Below are positions 1-4,731 of a stretch of 9,241 nt of DNA, in pieces (the stretch's first letter is position 1; each line of letters opens with the position of its first letter). Both the position numbers and the translations under genes were made by a program. The notes beneath the pieces are model-generated. The model worked only from the letters and a program-made list of their open reading frames with translations. It made no database searches and was not told where the DNA came from. Origin of the DNA: Patescibacteria group bacterium (lineage in GTDB: Bacteria; Patescibacteriota; Minisyncoccia; Phycocordibacterales; UBA9973); assembly GCA_030916575.1 (NCBI GenBank), contig JAUPWJ010000050.1:1-9241 (forward strand). Reading direction: 5' to 3'.

Positions 1-1537
1 AATCTTCATCAGAAATTTCTTTTATACCACCTTTAACAATTTTTGTTCTTCTGTCGTCTTGGTATTTCTCACGAATCTCCGCTAGTTCAGTCGCAATCAC
101 TTTCAACATTTTCTTTGGATTCGCCAAAAGCTCCTTTGTTTCTTTGATAAATTTCTGTTTTTCTTCAAGTTCATTCTCAACTGCTTTTCTTTCAAGACCA
201 GCTAGCTTTTGTAGTTTCATTTCTAAAATCGCTGTCGCTTGCAAGTCAGAGAACTTAAACTCTTTCATTAAATTCACTTTCGCAATTGCAGAATCCTTAG
301 ACCCTCGAATCACTGTGATAACTCTATCAATTTTATCTAGTGCTTTTTTAAGACCAAGTAAAATATGTTCTCGCTCTTCTGCTTTTCTTAAATCATATTC
401 ACTTCGGCGCTTTACAACTTCTCTTCTATGAGCAATGAAATTCACCAAGATAGATTTAAGTGATAGCGTCTGGGGTACACCGTCCACAAGGGCCACGATG
501 TTGAAATTGAAATTCTGTTCAAGCTGTGTATTTTTATAAATATAATTTAAAACTTTTTCAGGATGAGCTCCATTTTTTAAATCAATAACTACTCGTATAT
601 CCCGAGTAGATTCATCACGCAGTCCCTTGATGCCGTCTAGCTTTTTCTCTTGCACGAGCTCAGCTATGGCCATGATTAAATTGGCTTTATTTACGCGAAA
701 TGGAATTGAGGTAATAATGATTTGGAAACTTCCCCCTTTACTCTCAACTATTTCAGCTTCTCCACGGCAAACCACTCCTCCACGCCCTGAAGAATATGCA
801 TGAAGCATATCTTTATAACCATAAGCAATTCCCCCAGTCGGAAAGTCTGGACCTTTTACAAATTGCATCAAATCCTCTGTAGTAGCATCTTCGTTTTCTA
901 TTAAGTAATTTGTGGCGTCTAATACTTCAGCTAAATTGTGAGATGGAATATTTGTCGCCATACCAACAGCGATACCGAGTGTTCCATTTAATAAAAGTGA
1001 CGGAACTGATGATGGAAAAACTATTGGTTCTTTGCGAGTCTGGTCATAGTTCGGACGAAAATCTACTGTTTCTTTCTCCATATCACGCAAAAGTTCATTT
1101 GAAATTTTTGCCATTTTTGCTTCGGTATAACGCATAGCCGCTGCATTGTCTCCATCTATAGAACCGAAGTTTCCTTGACCCAAGATAAAAGGATATCTAT
1201 AAGAAAATTCTTGAGCCATACCTACCATAGAGTCGTACACAGCCACATCTCCATGAGGATGATATTTTCCGAGCACATCTCCCACTACCGCTGCTGACTT
1301 TCGAAAACGAGAAGTTGAAGTTAAACCCATTTCATACATAGCATAAAGAATTCTTCGGTGAACTGGCTTTAAACCATCACGAACATCAGGAAGTGCACGC
1401 GCAGTAATAACGCTCATGGCATAAGCCAAGTAGGATTCTTTCATTTCTGTGATGATATCTACACCAATTATTGCATCTTTATTTGGCTTGTCTTCACTTC
1501 CACTATCTTCAATTACTTTTTTGTCTTTTTTTGCCAT
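1..1537 (-). CDS. gyrA: DNA gyrase subunit A (N-terminal 512 codons; gene continues past the left edge)
   Basis: Type II topoisomerase subunit that cuts and rejoins DNA; with GyrB it introduces negative supercoils using ATP. The frame is open from the ATG at 1537-1535 to the window edge. The N-terminus (ITEMKESYLAYAMSVITARA, about residues 29-48) and the DGLKPVHRRILYAM block are classic GyrA/ParC breakage-reunion sequence. The catalytic tyrosine is Y137 in AAMRYTE, preceded by R136, and GQGNFGSIDGD lies at 120-130. The tower and start of the coiled-coil arm follow; the window ends near the equivalent of E. coli residue 497. The C-terminal beta-pinwheel with the GyrA box is outside, so ParC is not formally excluded, but gyrase is likelier in a small genome. 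It is the last visible gene of an operon, 13 nt after a small membrane protein, and no Shine-Dalgarno precedes the ATG. Oddity: residue 98, equivalent to E. coli Ser83, is Val, while the Asp87 equivalent (D102) is kept. Confidence 0.95.
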   Translation of the reverse strand, partial: MAKKDKKVIEDSGSEDKPNKDAIIGVDIITEMKESYLAYAMSVITARALPDVRDGLKPVHRRILYAMYEMGLTSTSRFRKSAAVVGDVLGKYHPHGDVAVYDSMVGMAQEFSYRYPFILGQGNFGSIDGDNAAAMRYTEAKMAKISNELLRDMEKETVDFRPNYDQTRKEPIVFPSSVPSLLLNGTLGIAVGMATNIPSHNLAEVLDATNYLIENEDATTEDLMQFVKGPDFPTGGIAYGYKDMLHAYSSGRGGVVCRGEAEIVESKGGSFQIIITSIPFRVNKANLIMAIAELVQEKKLDGIKGLRDESTRDIRVVIDLKNGAHPEKVLNYIYKNTQLEQNFNFNIVALVDGVPQTLSLKSILVNFIAHRREVVKRRSEYDLRKAEEREHILLGLKKALDKIDRVITVIRGSKDSAIAKVNLMKEFKFSDLQATAILEMKLQKLAGLERKAVENELEEKQKFIKETKELLANPKKMLKVIATELAEIREKYQDDRRTKIVKGGIKEISDED

Positions 1538-1550
1538 AATTTTACTGATT

Positions 1551-1802
1551 TTATGGTACTACATCTACCGTCGTACTATTGAAACCATCTACTAAATTAC
1601 TTTTTAATACTGAAAAGGGTTGTAAGTCTTTTTTTATTTTTACTTTTGATTCCGGATCACTTAGTGTCTGACCTAAACTAAAAATCCATAAAACAAACAT
1701 AAAAACAATAACAAAAAACATAAATAAATTAAGAATATGCCTACGTTCTTCTTCTGACTTACTTCTTAAATGACGAACTATTTTTCTTATTTTTTGTTCC
1801 AT
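1551..1802 (-). CDS. Small single-pass membrane protein of unknown function (83 aa)
   Basis: I do not recognise a named family. The first 22 residues are very basic and charged (MEQKIRKIVRHLRSKSEEER). One strongly hydrophobic helix follows at about residues 24-45 (LNLFMFFVIVFMFVLWIF), then a polar tail of about 38 residues. The positive-inside rule puts the N-terminus in the cytoplasm and the tail outside. The segment 'RSKSEEERRHI' next to a membrane helix resembles short proteins often seen in Patescibacteria genomes, which is recall rather than a search result. It sits between the MBL-fold gene (11 nt upstream) and gyrA (13 nt downstream), so it is co-transcribed with both. The upstream sequence is a run of A and T without a Shine-Dalgarno. 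Its reality is supported by operon position, tight spacing and a clean membrane topology. Confidence 0.75.
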   Translation of the reverse strand: MEQKIRKIVRHLRSKSEEERRHILNLFMFFVIVFMFVLWIFSLGQTLSDPESKVKIKKDLQPFSVLKSNLVDGFNSTTVDVVP

Positions 1803-1813
1803 ATAAAAAAATA

Positions 1814-2440
1814 TTATGAAGCTTGTAATACTACGACTTCACCTTCTTTACCTTCTAAATCTTTTCTTTTTAATGTAAGTTTGTCTACAACTTCCGCTTT
1901 TTCTTCACCGATTTCTTTCAAAAATGCTTTTAATGTCGCACTATCATAATCCATAGGAATAATCATTTTCGGTTCTAGTGATGAAGCTAGTTTTGCAGAA
2001 GCTTTTGCATCAAGCAATCCTCCTCCACCAACTGGAATAAAAAGTATATCAGGCTCACCTACGGCTTCTCTGGCATCTTTAGAAAGCTCACCATCGGATA
2101 ATGCACCTAAAAATAAAATATTTATACCGTCCACAGCAAAAGAGTAAATTGTATTGATATATGGTTTATTTGCAACTGAAGCTGGTGACAAAATACCTTT
2201 AACGAAAATTTCTTTTACTTCATAATCCCCAGGGCCATTTATTACGAAAGGCACTCTCTCTCCGTGAGAAAGCTGTTCTACTCCATTATAGTCAGGATGA
2301 TTAGTGGTTATAAAAGCAATATCTGCTCCGAATTTAGCTGTAATACCTGTTTTAGAAGACTTGGATACAGGGTTAAAAGCCAAGGTCATTTCCCCTTGGG
2401 TAATCTTCAAAAACTGCTTACCGAAATATGTGATAATCAT
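1814..2440 (-). CDS. Metallo-beta-lactamase-fold protein, UlaG/COG2220-like, with metal ligands apparently lost (208 aa)
   Basis: The order of beta strands and loops follows UlaG-like MBL-fold hydrolases: MIITYFGKQFLKI at the start, an FNPVS loop (23-27) where the family has a DP motif, a strand leading to TTNHPDYNGVEQL (45-57), NGPGDYEVKEIFVKGI (68-83), ILFLGALSDGEL (108-119), DILFIPVGGGGLLDA (131-145) and KMIIPMDYD (158-166). Active members carry HxHxDH after the second strand, an Asp in a GD motif and a His in a PMHY-type motif. Here these read NHPDYN, LGALSD and PMDYD, so it is probably not a zinc hydrolase. I start at the ATG 2440-2438 because family members begin with this MIITYFG segment and an extended -10 lies 7 nt upstream. 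The frame could open at a TTG at 2470, but that would place the promoter inside the gene. First gene of the operon with the small membrane protein and gyrA. Function unknown. Confidence 0.85.
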   Translation of the reverse strand: MIITYFGKQFLKITQGEMTLAFNPVSKSSKTGITAKFGADIAFITTNHPDYNGVEQLSHGERVPFVINGPGDYEVKEIFVKGILSPASVANKPYINTIYSFAVDGINILFLGALSDGELSKDAREAVGEPDILFIPVGGGGLLDAKASAKLASSLEPKMIIPMDYDSATLKAFLKEIGEEKAEVVDKLTLKRKDLEGKEGEVVVLQAS

Positions 2441-2447
2441 TGCATAT

Positions 2448-2456
2448 AGTATACCA
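2448..2456 (-). promoter_or_regulatory. Extended -10 promoter for the MBL-fold/gyrA operon, near-leaderless
   Basis: On the minus strand TGGTATACT is an extended -10 (TGn followed by TATACT, 5 of 6 matches to TATAAT). Seven nt separate the hexamer from the ATG at 2440, so a normal start site would fall on or one base before the start codon. The -35 region at 2471-2476 (TTTTCT) is weak, as is common with extended -10 promoters. Confidence 0.55.
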
Positions 2457-2486
2457 AAAATTTTAAACAAAGAAAATGTTTTTTAC

Positions 2487-2517
2487 TTGCATTTTGGTGA
2501 AATTGTAGTAGTATAAC
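2487..2517 (+). promoter_or_regulatory. Candidate promoter for rpsA
   Basis: TTGCAT at 2487-2492 and TATAAC at 2512-2517 on the plus strand are separated by 19 bp, somewhat long; an overlapping TAGTAT at 2509-2514 would give 16 bp. The predicted start near 2524 gives a leader of about 165 nt. An inverted repeat TTGTAG-N10-CTACAA (2503-2524) straddles the -10 and could be an operator or chance. The promoter is divergent from the gyrA-operon promoter about 35 bp to its left. Confidence 0.45.
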
Positions 2518-2590
2518 TCTACAAGTAAATATATATTAAAAGCCTGGATTTAGGGTAACCCTCCACAGTTGTGGAACACCTAAGCCTTAC

Positions 2591-2616
2591 ATCCGCTTAA
2601 GTATTGGCGGATTTTT
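2591..2616 (+). terminator. Terminator-like hairpin inside the rpsA leader
   Basis: ATCCGC (2591-2596) pairs perfectly with GCGGAT (2607-2612), extendable by a T-G wobble, around a loop of about 8 nt. Five T's (2612-2616) follow directly. The stem is short but GC-rich for this genome. It lies about 75 nt upstream of the rpsA start, so it would either end a short leader RNA or act as a conditional attenuator. Confidence 0.45.
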
Positions 2617-2654
2617 CGTTAAAATAACGAGCAATAGCGAGTATATTTTAACAG

Positions 2655-2676
2655 ACTCAGCACTTAAGTGCTGAGT
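2655..2676 (+). repeat. 22-nt perfect palindrome 14 nt upstream of the rpsA start codon
   Basis: The two 9-nt arms ACTCAGCAC and GTGCTGAGT flank TTAA, and the whole 22 nt is its own reverse complement. As RNA it gives a 9-bp hairpin with a 4-nt loop just before the rpsA ATG; as DNA it could bind a dimeric protein. No T-run follows, so it is not a terminator. Confidence 0.8.
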
Positions 2677-2690
2677 AAATATATAAAATT

Positions 2691-3773
2691 ATGATTAAAG
2701 AAGAAACAATAGTAGAAGAAAATTTAGTTCTAAAATCTATCGTGGACAGAAGTAAAAGTAAACCAGAAGTTGATTCTTTGGTTGAAGGTCCAGTAATTTT
2801 AGTTCAAAAATCATCAGTTTATATAGACCTCTCTCCATTTGGAACAGGTATTATTTACGGACGAGAATTTATCAATGCTAAAGATATCATCAAGAAAGTA
2901 AGTATTGGTGACATCGTCAAAGCTAAAGTTGTAGACGCTGAAAATGAAGATGGTTATGTAGAGCTATCTCTTAAGGAAGCAAAGCAAGCTCTTACTTGGA
3001 GTGAAGCAGAGAAAGCTATTAAGGCTAAAACTGTGATGGACTTAGAGATTAAAGATGCTAACAAAGGTGGACTTATCTTAGAATGGCAAGGATTACAAGG
3101 ATTCTTACCAGCTTCTCAATTAAAAGCTGACCACTATCCTCGCGTACTTGATTCTGATAAAGATAAAATCTTAAAAGAATTGAAGAAATTAGTTGGTCAA
3201 AAAATCTCTGTAATGATTATTTCAACTCTTCCAAAAGAAGGTAAATTAATCTTCTCTGAAAAGGACAATAATCCAGAAGAAAAGAAAGAAATATTAAACA
3301 AATACACCGTGGGTGATGATCTAGACTGCACAGTAGCAGGGCTTGTAGACTTCGGAGTATTCCTAAAATTGGAAGACGGCCTAGAAGGTCTTGTGCACAT
3401 ATCAGAGCTTGATTGGGGCCTTGTGGAAGACCCACGAACAATGTTTAAAGTCGGTGACCACATCAAAGCTCGTGTGATTGAAATCAAAGATGGTAAAGTA
3501 TCTCTTTCTATTAAAGCTCTAAAGGAAAATCCTTGGACAGAATACGAAGGCAAATTAAAGAAAGGCGACATAATCAAAGGTGTTGTTATTAAATACAATA
3601 AGCATGGTGCCCTTGTGTCTATTAAAGAAGGAGTAGCTGGACTTGTTCACAATTCTACATTTGGTACAGAAGCAGCACTTCGCGCTAAATTAGAACTTGG
3701 AAAGAATTACAATTTCCAAATCACAATGTTTGAACCAAAAGACCATAAGATGACTTTGGTTTACTTAGAATAA
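2691..3773 (+). CDS. rpsA: 30S ribosomal protein S1 (four S1 domains, 360 aa)
   Basis: RNA-binding ribosomal protein that helps place mRNA on the 30S subunit. Four S1-type OB-fold repeats are visible at about residues 28-97, 108-192, 205-277 and 288-360. The third is the most canonical (TVAGLVDFGVFLKLEDGLEG then LVHISELDWG, with the usual VGDHIKARVIEI and GKVSLSIKAL strands). The fourth has GVVIKYNKHGALVSI and GVAGLVHNS. E. coli S1 has six domains; about four is usual in Gram-positives and small genomes. No Shine-Dalgarno lies before the ATG, where the sequence is A/T only (AAATATATAAAATT). A protein that aids initiation on unstructured mRNA fits a genome with few Shine-Dalgarno sites. Monocistronic, with its own structured leader and a strong terminator. 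A regulatory S1-domain protein is possible but less likely. Confidence 0.92.
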   Translation: MIKEETIVEENLVLKSIVDRSKSKPEVDSLVEGPVILVQKSSVYIDLSPFGTGIIYGREFINAKDIIKKVSIGDIVKAKVVDAENEDGYVELSLKEAKQALTWSEAEKAIKAKTVMDLEIKDANKGGLILEWQGLQGFLPASQLKADHYPRVLDSDKDKILKELKKLVGQKISVMIISTLPKEGKLIFSEKDNNPEEKKEILNKYTVGDDLDCTVAGLVDFGVFLKLEDGLEGLVHISELDWGLVEDPRTMFKVGDHIKARVIEIKDGKVSLSIKALKENPWTEYEGKLKKGDIIKGVVIKYNKHGALVSIKEGVAGLVHNSTFGTEAALRAKLELGKNYNFQITMFEPKDHKMTLVYLE

Positions 3774-3791
3774 ATCTATTAAATAAGTAAT

Positions 3792-3819
3792 AAAAAACTC
3801 TCCATACGGAGAGTTTTTT
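3792..3819. terminator. Strong bidirectional intrinsic terminator between convergent genes
   Basis: A 12-bp perfect stem (AAAAAACTCTCC paired with GGAGAGTTTTTT) with the loop ATAC. On the plus strand it lies 18 nt after the rpsA stop and ends in six T's. On the minus strand it starts 2 nt after the stop codon of the lysozyme-like gene (3822-3824) and also ends in six T's, so one hairpin serves both convergent transcripts. Confidence 0.93.
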
Positions 3820-3821
3820 AT

Positions 3822-4469
3822 TTAAGCATCTAATTTTATTATTTCACCTAAATCCACAGGTCCTATATCTTCCATAACTTTCATAACTTTCGCTGCATAA
3901 TTTGGAACAATGGAAGGTGGATTGTATGTCTCAAGTATTCCTTTAATAGTTTTATTAGCATAAAAGTGGTCAGTTTTTGGATTATTACCTCCTAAATTCC
4001 AAGCCACAATTTCTATAGCTTTATCCTTAGATTCAAAACCAAACTTACAAGAACCCCATCCTAGAAAAGCATTAGGTGCCTTTGGATTCTTACAGGCAAA
4101 TTTTCCACCAGTTGATTCTATGACAGAAATTGCAGGGATAAGTCTATAGTCAAGATAATTCTTTTCAGCTTCCAAAACCATCTTCATACCGTAGCCTGCA
4201 AGTGGCATATTATATTTTTTATAATAAGCATCGATGGCTTCTGCTCGAAGTTGTCTTTTTTCAGCCTCTAGGTCAACTGCCTCGTTTTTAGCAATAGAAT
4301 TAAAAGCTCCAATATTTAATTTTTGTGATAATACAATTTGGGGAGCGTCTACTCTATTTGTTGCTAGGTTCAGGGTTGCATCTGACAATCCTCCTAGTGG
4401 TAAGCCCACCGTCATGATAGGCATTAAAACAAAAGACTCCACGAAACGTATTAATTTTTTATTTTGCAT
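3822..4469 (-). CDS. Secreted lysozyme/glucosaminidase-like protein (probable murein hydrolase, 215 aa)
   Basis: The N-terminus has a basic stretch and hydrophobic run (MQNKKLIRFVESFVLMPIMT...) consistent with a Sec signal peptide or anchor up to about residue 30. A charged helical linker (about 60-82) leads to a lysozyme-like domain at 80-203: AYYKKYNMPLAGYGMKMVLEA, then RLIPAISVIESTGGKFACK with E118-S119 in the place of the catalytic Glu-Ser of lytic transglycosylases and glucosaminidases, then NAFLGWGSCKFGF, AIEIVAWNLGG and ILETYNPPSIVPNYAAKV. Two cysteines (C126, C141) flank the active-site loop and could form a disulfide outside the cell. I recall this domain pattern, with ESTGGK-AC and GWGSCK-GF, as frequent in Parcubacteria proteins. 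Likely role: cutting or remodelling peptidoglycan at the cell surface. It has its own tandem promoters and a structured leader, so it is expressed independently of the mur operon upstream. Exact bond specificity cannot be told. Confidence 0.8.
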   Translation of the reverse strand: MQNKKLIRFVESFVLMPIMTVGLPLGGLSDATLNLATNRVDAPQIVLSQKLNIGAFNSIAKNEAVDLEAEKRQLRAEAIDAYYKKYNMPLAGYGMKMVLEAEKNYLDYRLIPAISVIESTGGKFACKNPKAPNAFLGWGSCKFGFESKDKAIEIVAWNLGGNNPKTDHFYANKTIKGILETYNPPSIVPNYAAKVMKVMEDIGPVDLGEIIKLDA

Positions 4470-4505
4470 AAGAAGTGGTTTTGCTCCACCAACCTGTATC
4501 TGACA

Positions 4506-4523
4506 TTAAGCCTTTCGGCCTAA
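4506..4523 (-). promoter_or_regulatory. GNRA-tetraloop hairpin in the leader of the lysozyme-like gene
   Basis: On the minus strand TTAGGCC-GAAA-GGCTTAA forms a 7-bp stem (one G-T wobble) capped by a GAAA tetraloop, a very stable RNA fold. It starts within the U-run of the preceding terminator-like hairpin and ends 36 nt before the start codon. A weaker GTGG/CCAC hairpin (about 4475-4489) follows it. Confidence 0.45.
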
Positions 4524-4568
4524 AAAACAAAAAACCCTTTATTTATAAGACTTACGCCTATAAAAAGG
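4522..4568 (-). terminator. Terminator-like hairpin in the leader of the lysozyme-like gene (candidate attenuator)
   Basis: Minus strand: arms CCTTT-TTATA-GGC and GTC-T-TATAA-AT-AAAGG close on a GTAA loop (GNRA type), with a bulged T and a 2-nt AT bulge on the 3' side. The hairpin spans 4536-4568 and is followed by T6-G-T6 (4534-4522). The hairpin begins only a few nt after the predicted start site of the proximal promoter (about 4573). It would therefore yield an RNA of about 50 nt unless read through, and the lysozyme-like gene lies just downstream. Confidence 0.5.
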
Positions 4569-4579
4569 ATTATGTATAT

Positions 4580-4608
4580 ATCTTAGCATATTGGAAGACA
4601 AAAGTCAA
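4580..4608 (-). promoter_or_regulatory. Proximal sigma70-type promoter of the lysozyme-like gene
   Basis: Minus strand TTGACT (4608-4603, 5 of 6), a 17-bp spacer and TAAGAT (4585-4580, 5 of 6), with TGC directly before the -10 (extended -10). Predicted start about 4573, leaving a leader of about 104 nt. It is one of the best promoter matches in the window. Confidence 0.8.
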
Positions 4609-4610
4609 TA

Positions 4611-4638
4611 GTTATACCCTATTTTTAGCATCTGTCAA
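4611..4638 (-). promoter_or_regulatory. Distal sigma70-type promoter of the lysozyme-like gene
   Basis: Minus strand TTGACA (4638-4633, perfect), a 16-bp spacer and TATAAC (4616-4611, 5 of 6). Predicted start about 4604, inside the -35 of the proximal promoter, so the two promoters overlap and may compete. Confidence 0.7.
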
Positions 4639-4642
4639 ACTT

Positions 4643-4670
4643 AAAATACCTTGTTAAATAAGGTTATTTT
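4643..4670 (-). terminator. Weak candidate terminator after the secA-mur operon
   Basis: Minus strand AAAATA-(A)-CCTT and AAGG-TATTTT pair over 10 bp with one bulged A and the loop ATTTAAC. It lies about 60 nt after the murC stop and just upstream of the two promoters above. It has only a poor T-run (ATTTT then AAGTTT), so read-through into the next gene is likely. Confidence 0.3.
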
Positions 4671-4682
4671 AGAATATAGACA

Positions 4683-4711
4683 TTGACAAAAATATATAAA
4701 ATATGTACTAT
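4683..4711 (+). promoter_or_regulatory. Possible antisense promoter facing the 3' end of murC
   Basis: Plus strand TTGACA (4683-4688, perfect), exactly 17 bp, then TACTAT (4706-4711, 4 of 6) preceded by TG. Transcription would start about 4718 and run antisense into murC. The region is very AT-rich, so a chance match is quite possible. Confidence 0.3.
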
Positions 4712-4731
4712 TTTGATATGTGGATAGAGCT

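Larger units (their letters stand above)
2525..2690 (+). promoter_or_regulatory. Structured 5' leader of rpsA (candidate attenuator or autoregulatory element)
   Basis: This non-coding leader holds several hairpins in order: a compound fold at 2546-2594 (GGAT 2546-2549 with ATCC 2591-2594, TTAGG 2550-2554 with CCTAA 2579-2583, and the apical hairpin CCACA/TGTGG 2563-2574); a terminator-like hairpin at 2591-2616; an AU-rich stem GTTAAAATA/TATTTTAAC (2618-2626 with 2644-2652) that competes with a smaller TCGTTA/TAACGA hairpin (2616-2630); and a palindrome at 2655-2676. The first fold uses ATCC 2591-2594, which is also the 5' arm of the terminator hairpin, so the two are mutually exclusive. I do not recognise a known riboswitch class. 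S1 synthesis is autoregulated in E. coli, so autoregulation is a reasonable guess. Confidence 0.5.

Noticed and set aside
144..431. Plus-strand ORF of 95 codons inside gyrA
   Set aside because: Serine- and phenylalanine-rich shadow of the antisense gyrA frame, with no recognisable features.
910..1137. Plus-strand ORF of 75 codons inside gyrA
   Set aside because: Antisense to the conserved catalytic region of gyrA; its apparent coding potential is a by-product.
2438..2470. Longer start (TTG at 2470) for the MBL-fold protein
   Set aside because: It adds MFKIFGILYA before the family's usual MIITYFG start and would place a good extended -10 inside the gene.
2541..2616. Known riboswitch or SRP RNA in the rpsA leader
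   Set aside because: I compared from memory with TPP, FMN, SAM, preQ1, fluoride, THF, ZTP and SRP core motifs and found no match; it is reported as an unknown structured leader instead.
3197..3598. Minus-strand ORF of 133 codons inside rpsA
   Set aside because: Shadow of the S1 domains in another frame, with no promoter or start context.
4475..4657. Plus-strand ORF of 60 codons in the gap upstream of the lysozyme-like gene
   Set aside because: It runs through the minus-strand promoters and hairpins of that leader and encodes no recognisable domain.
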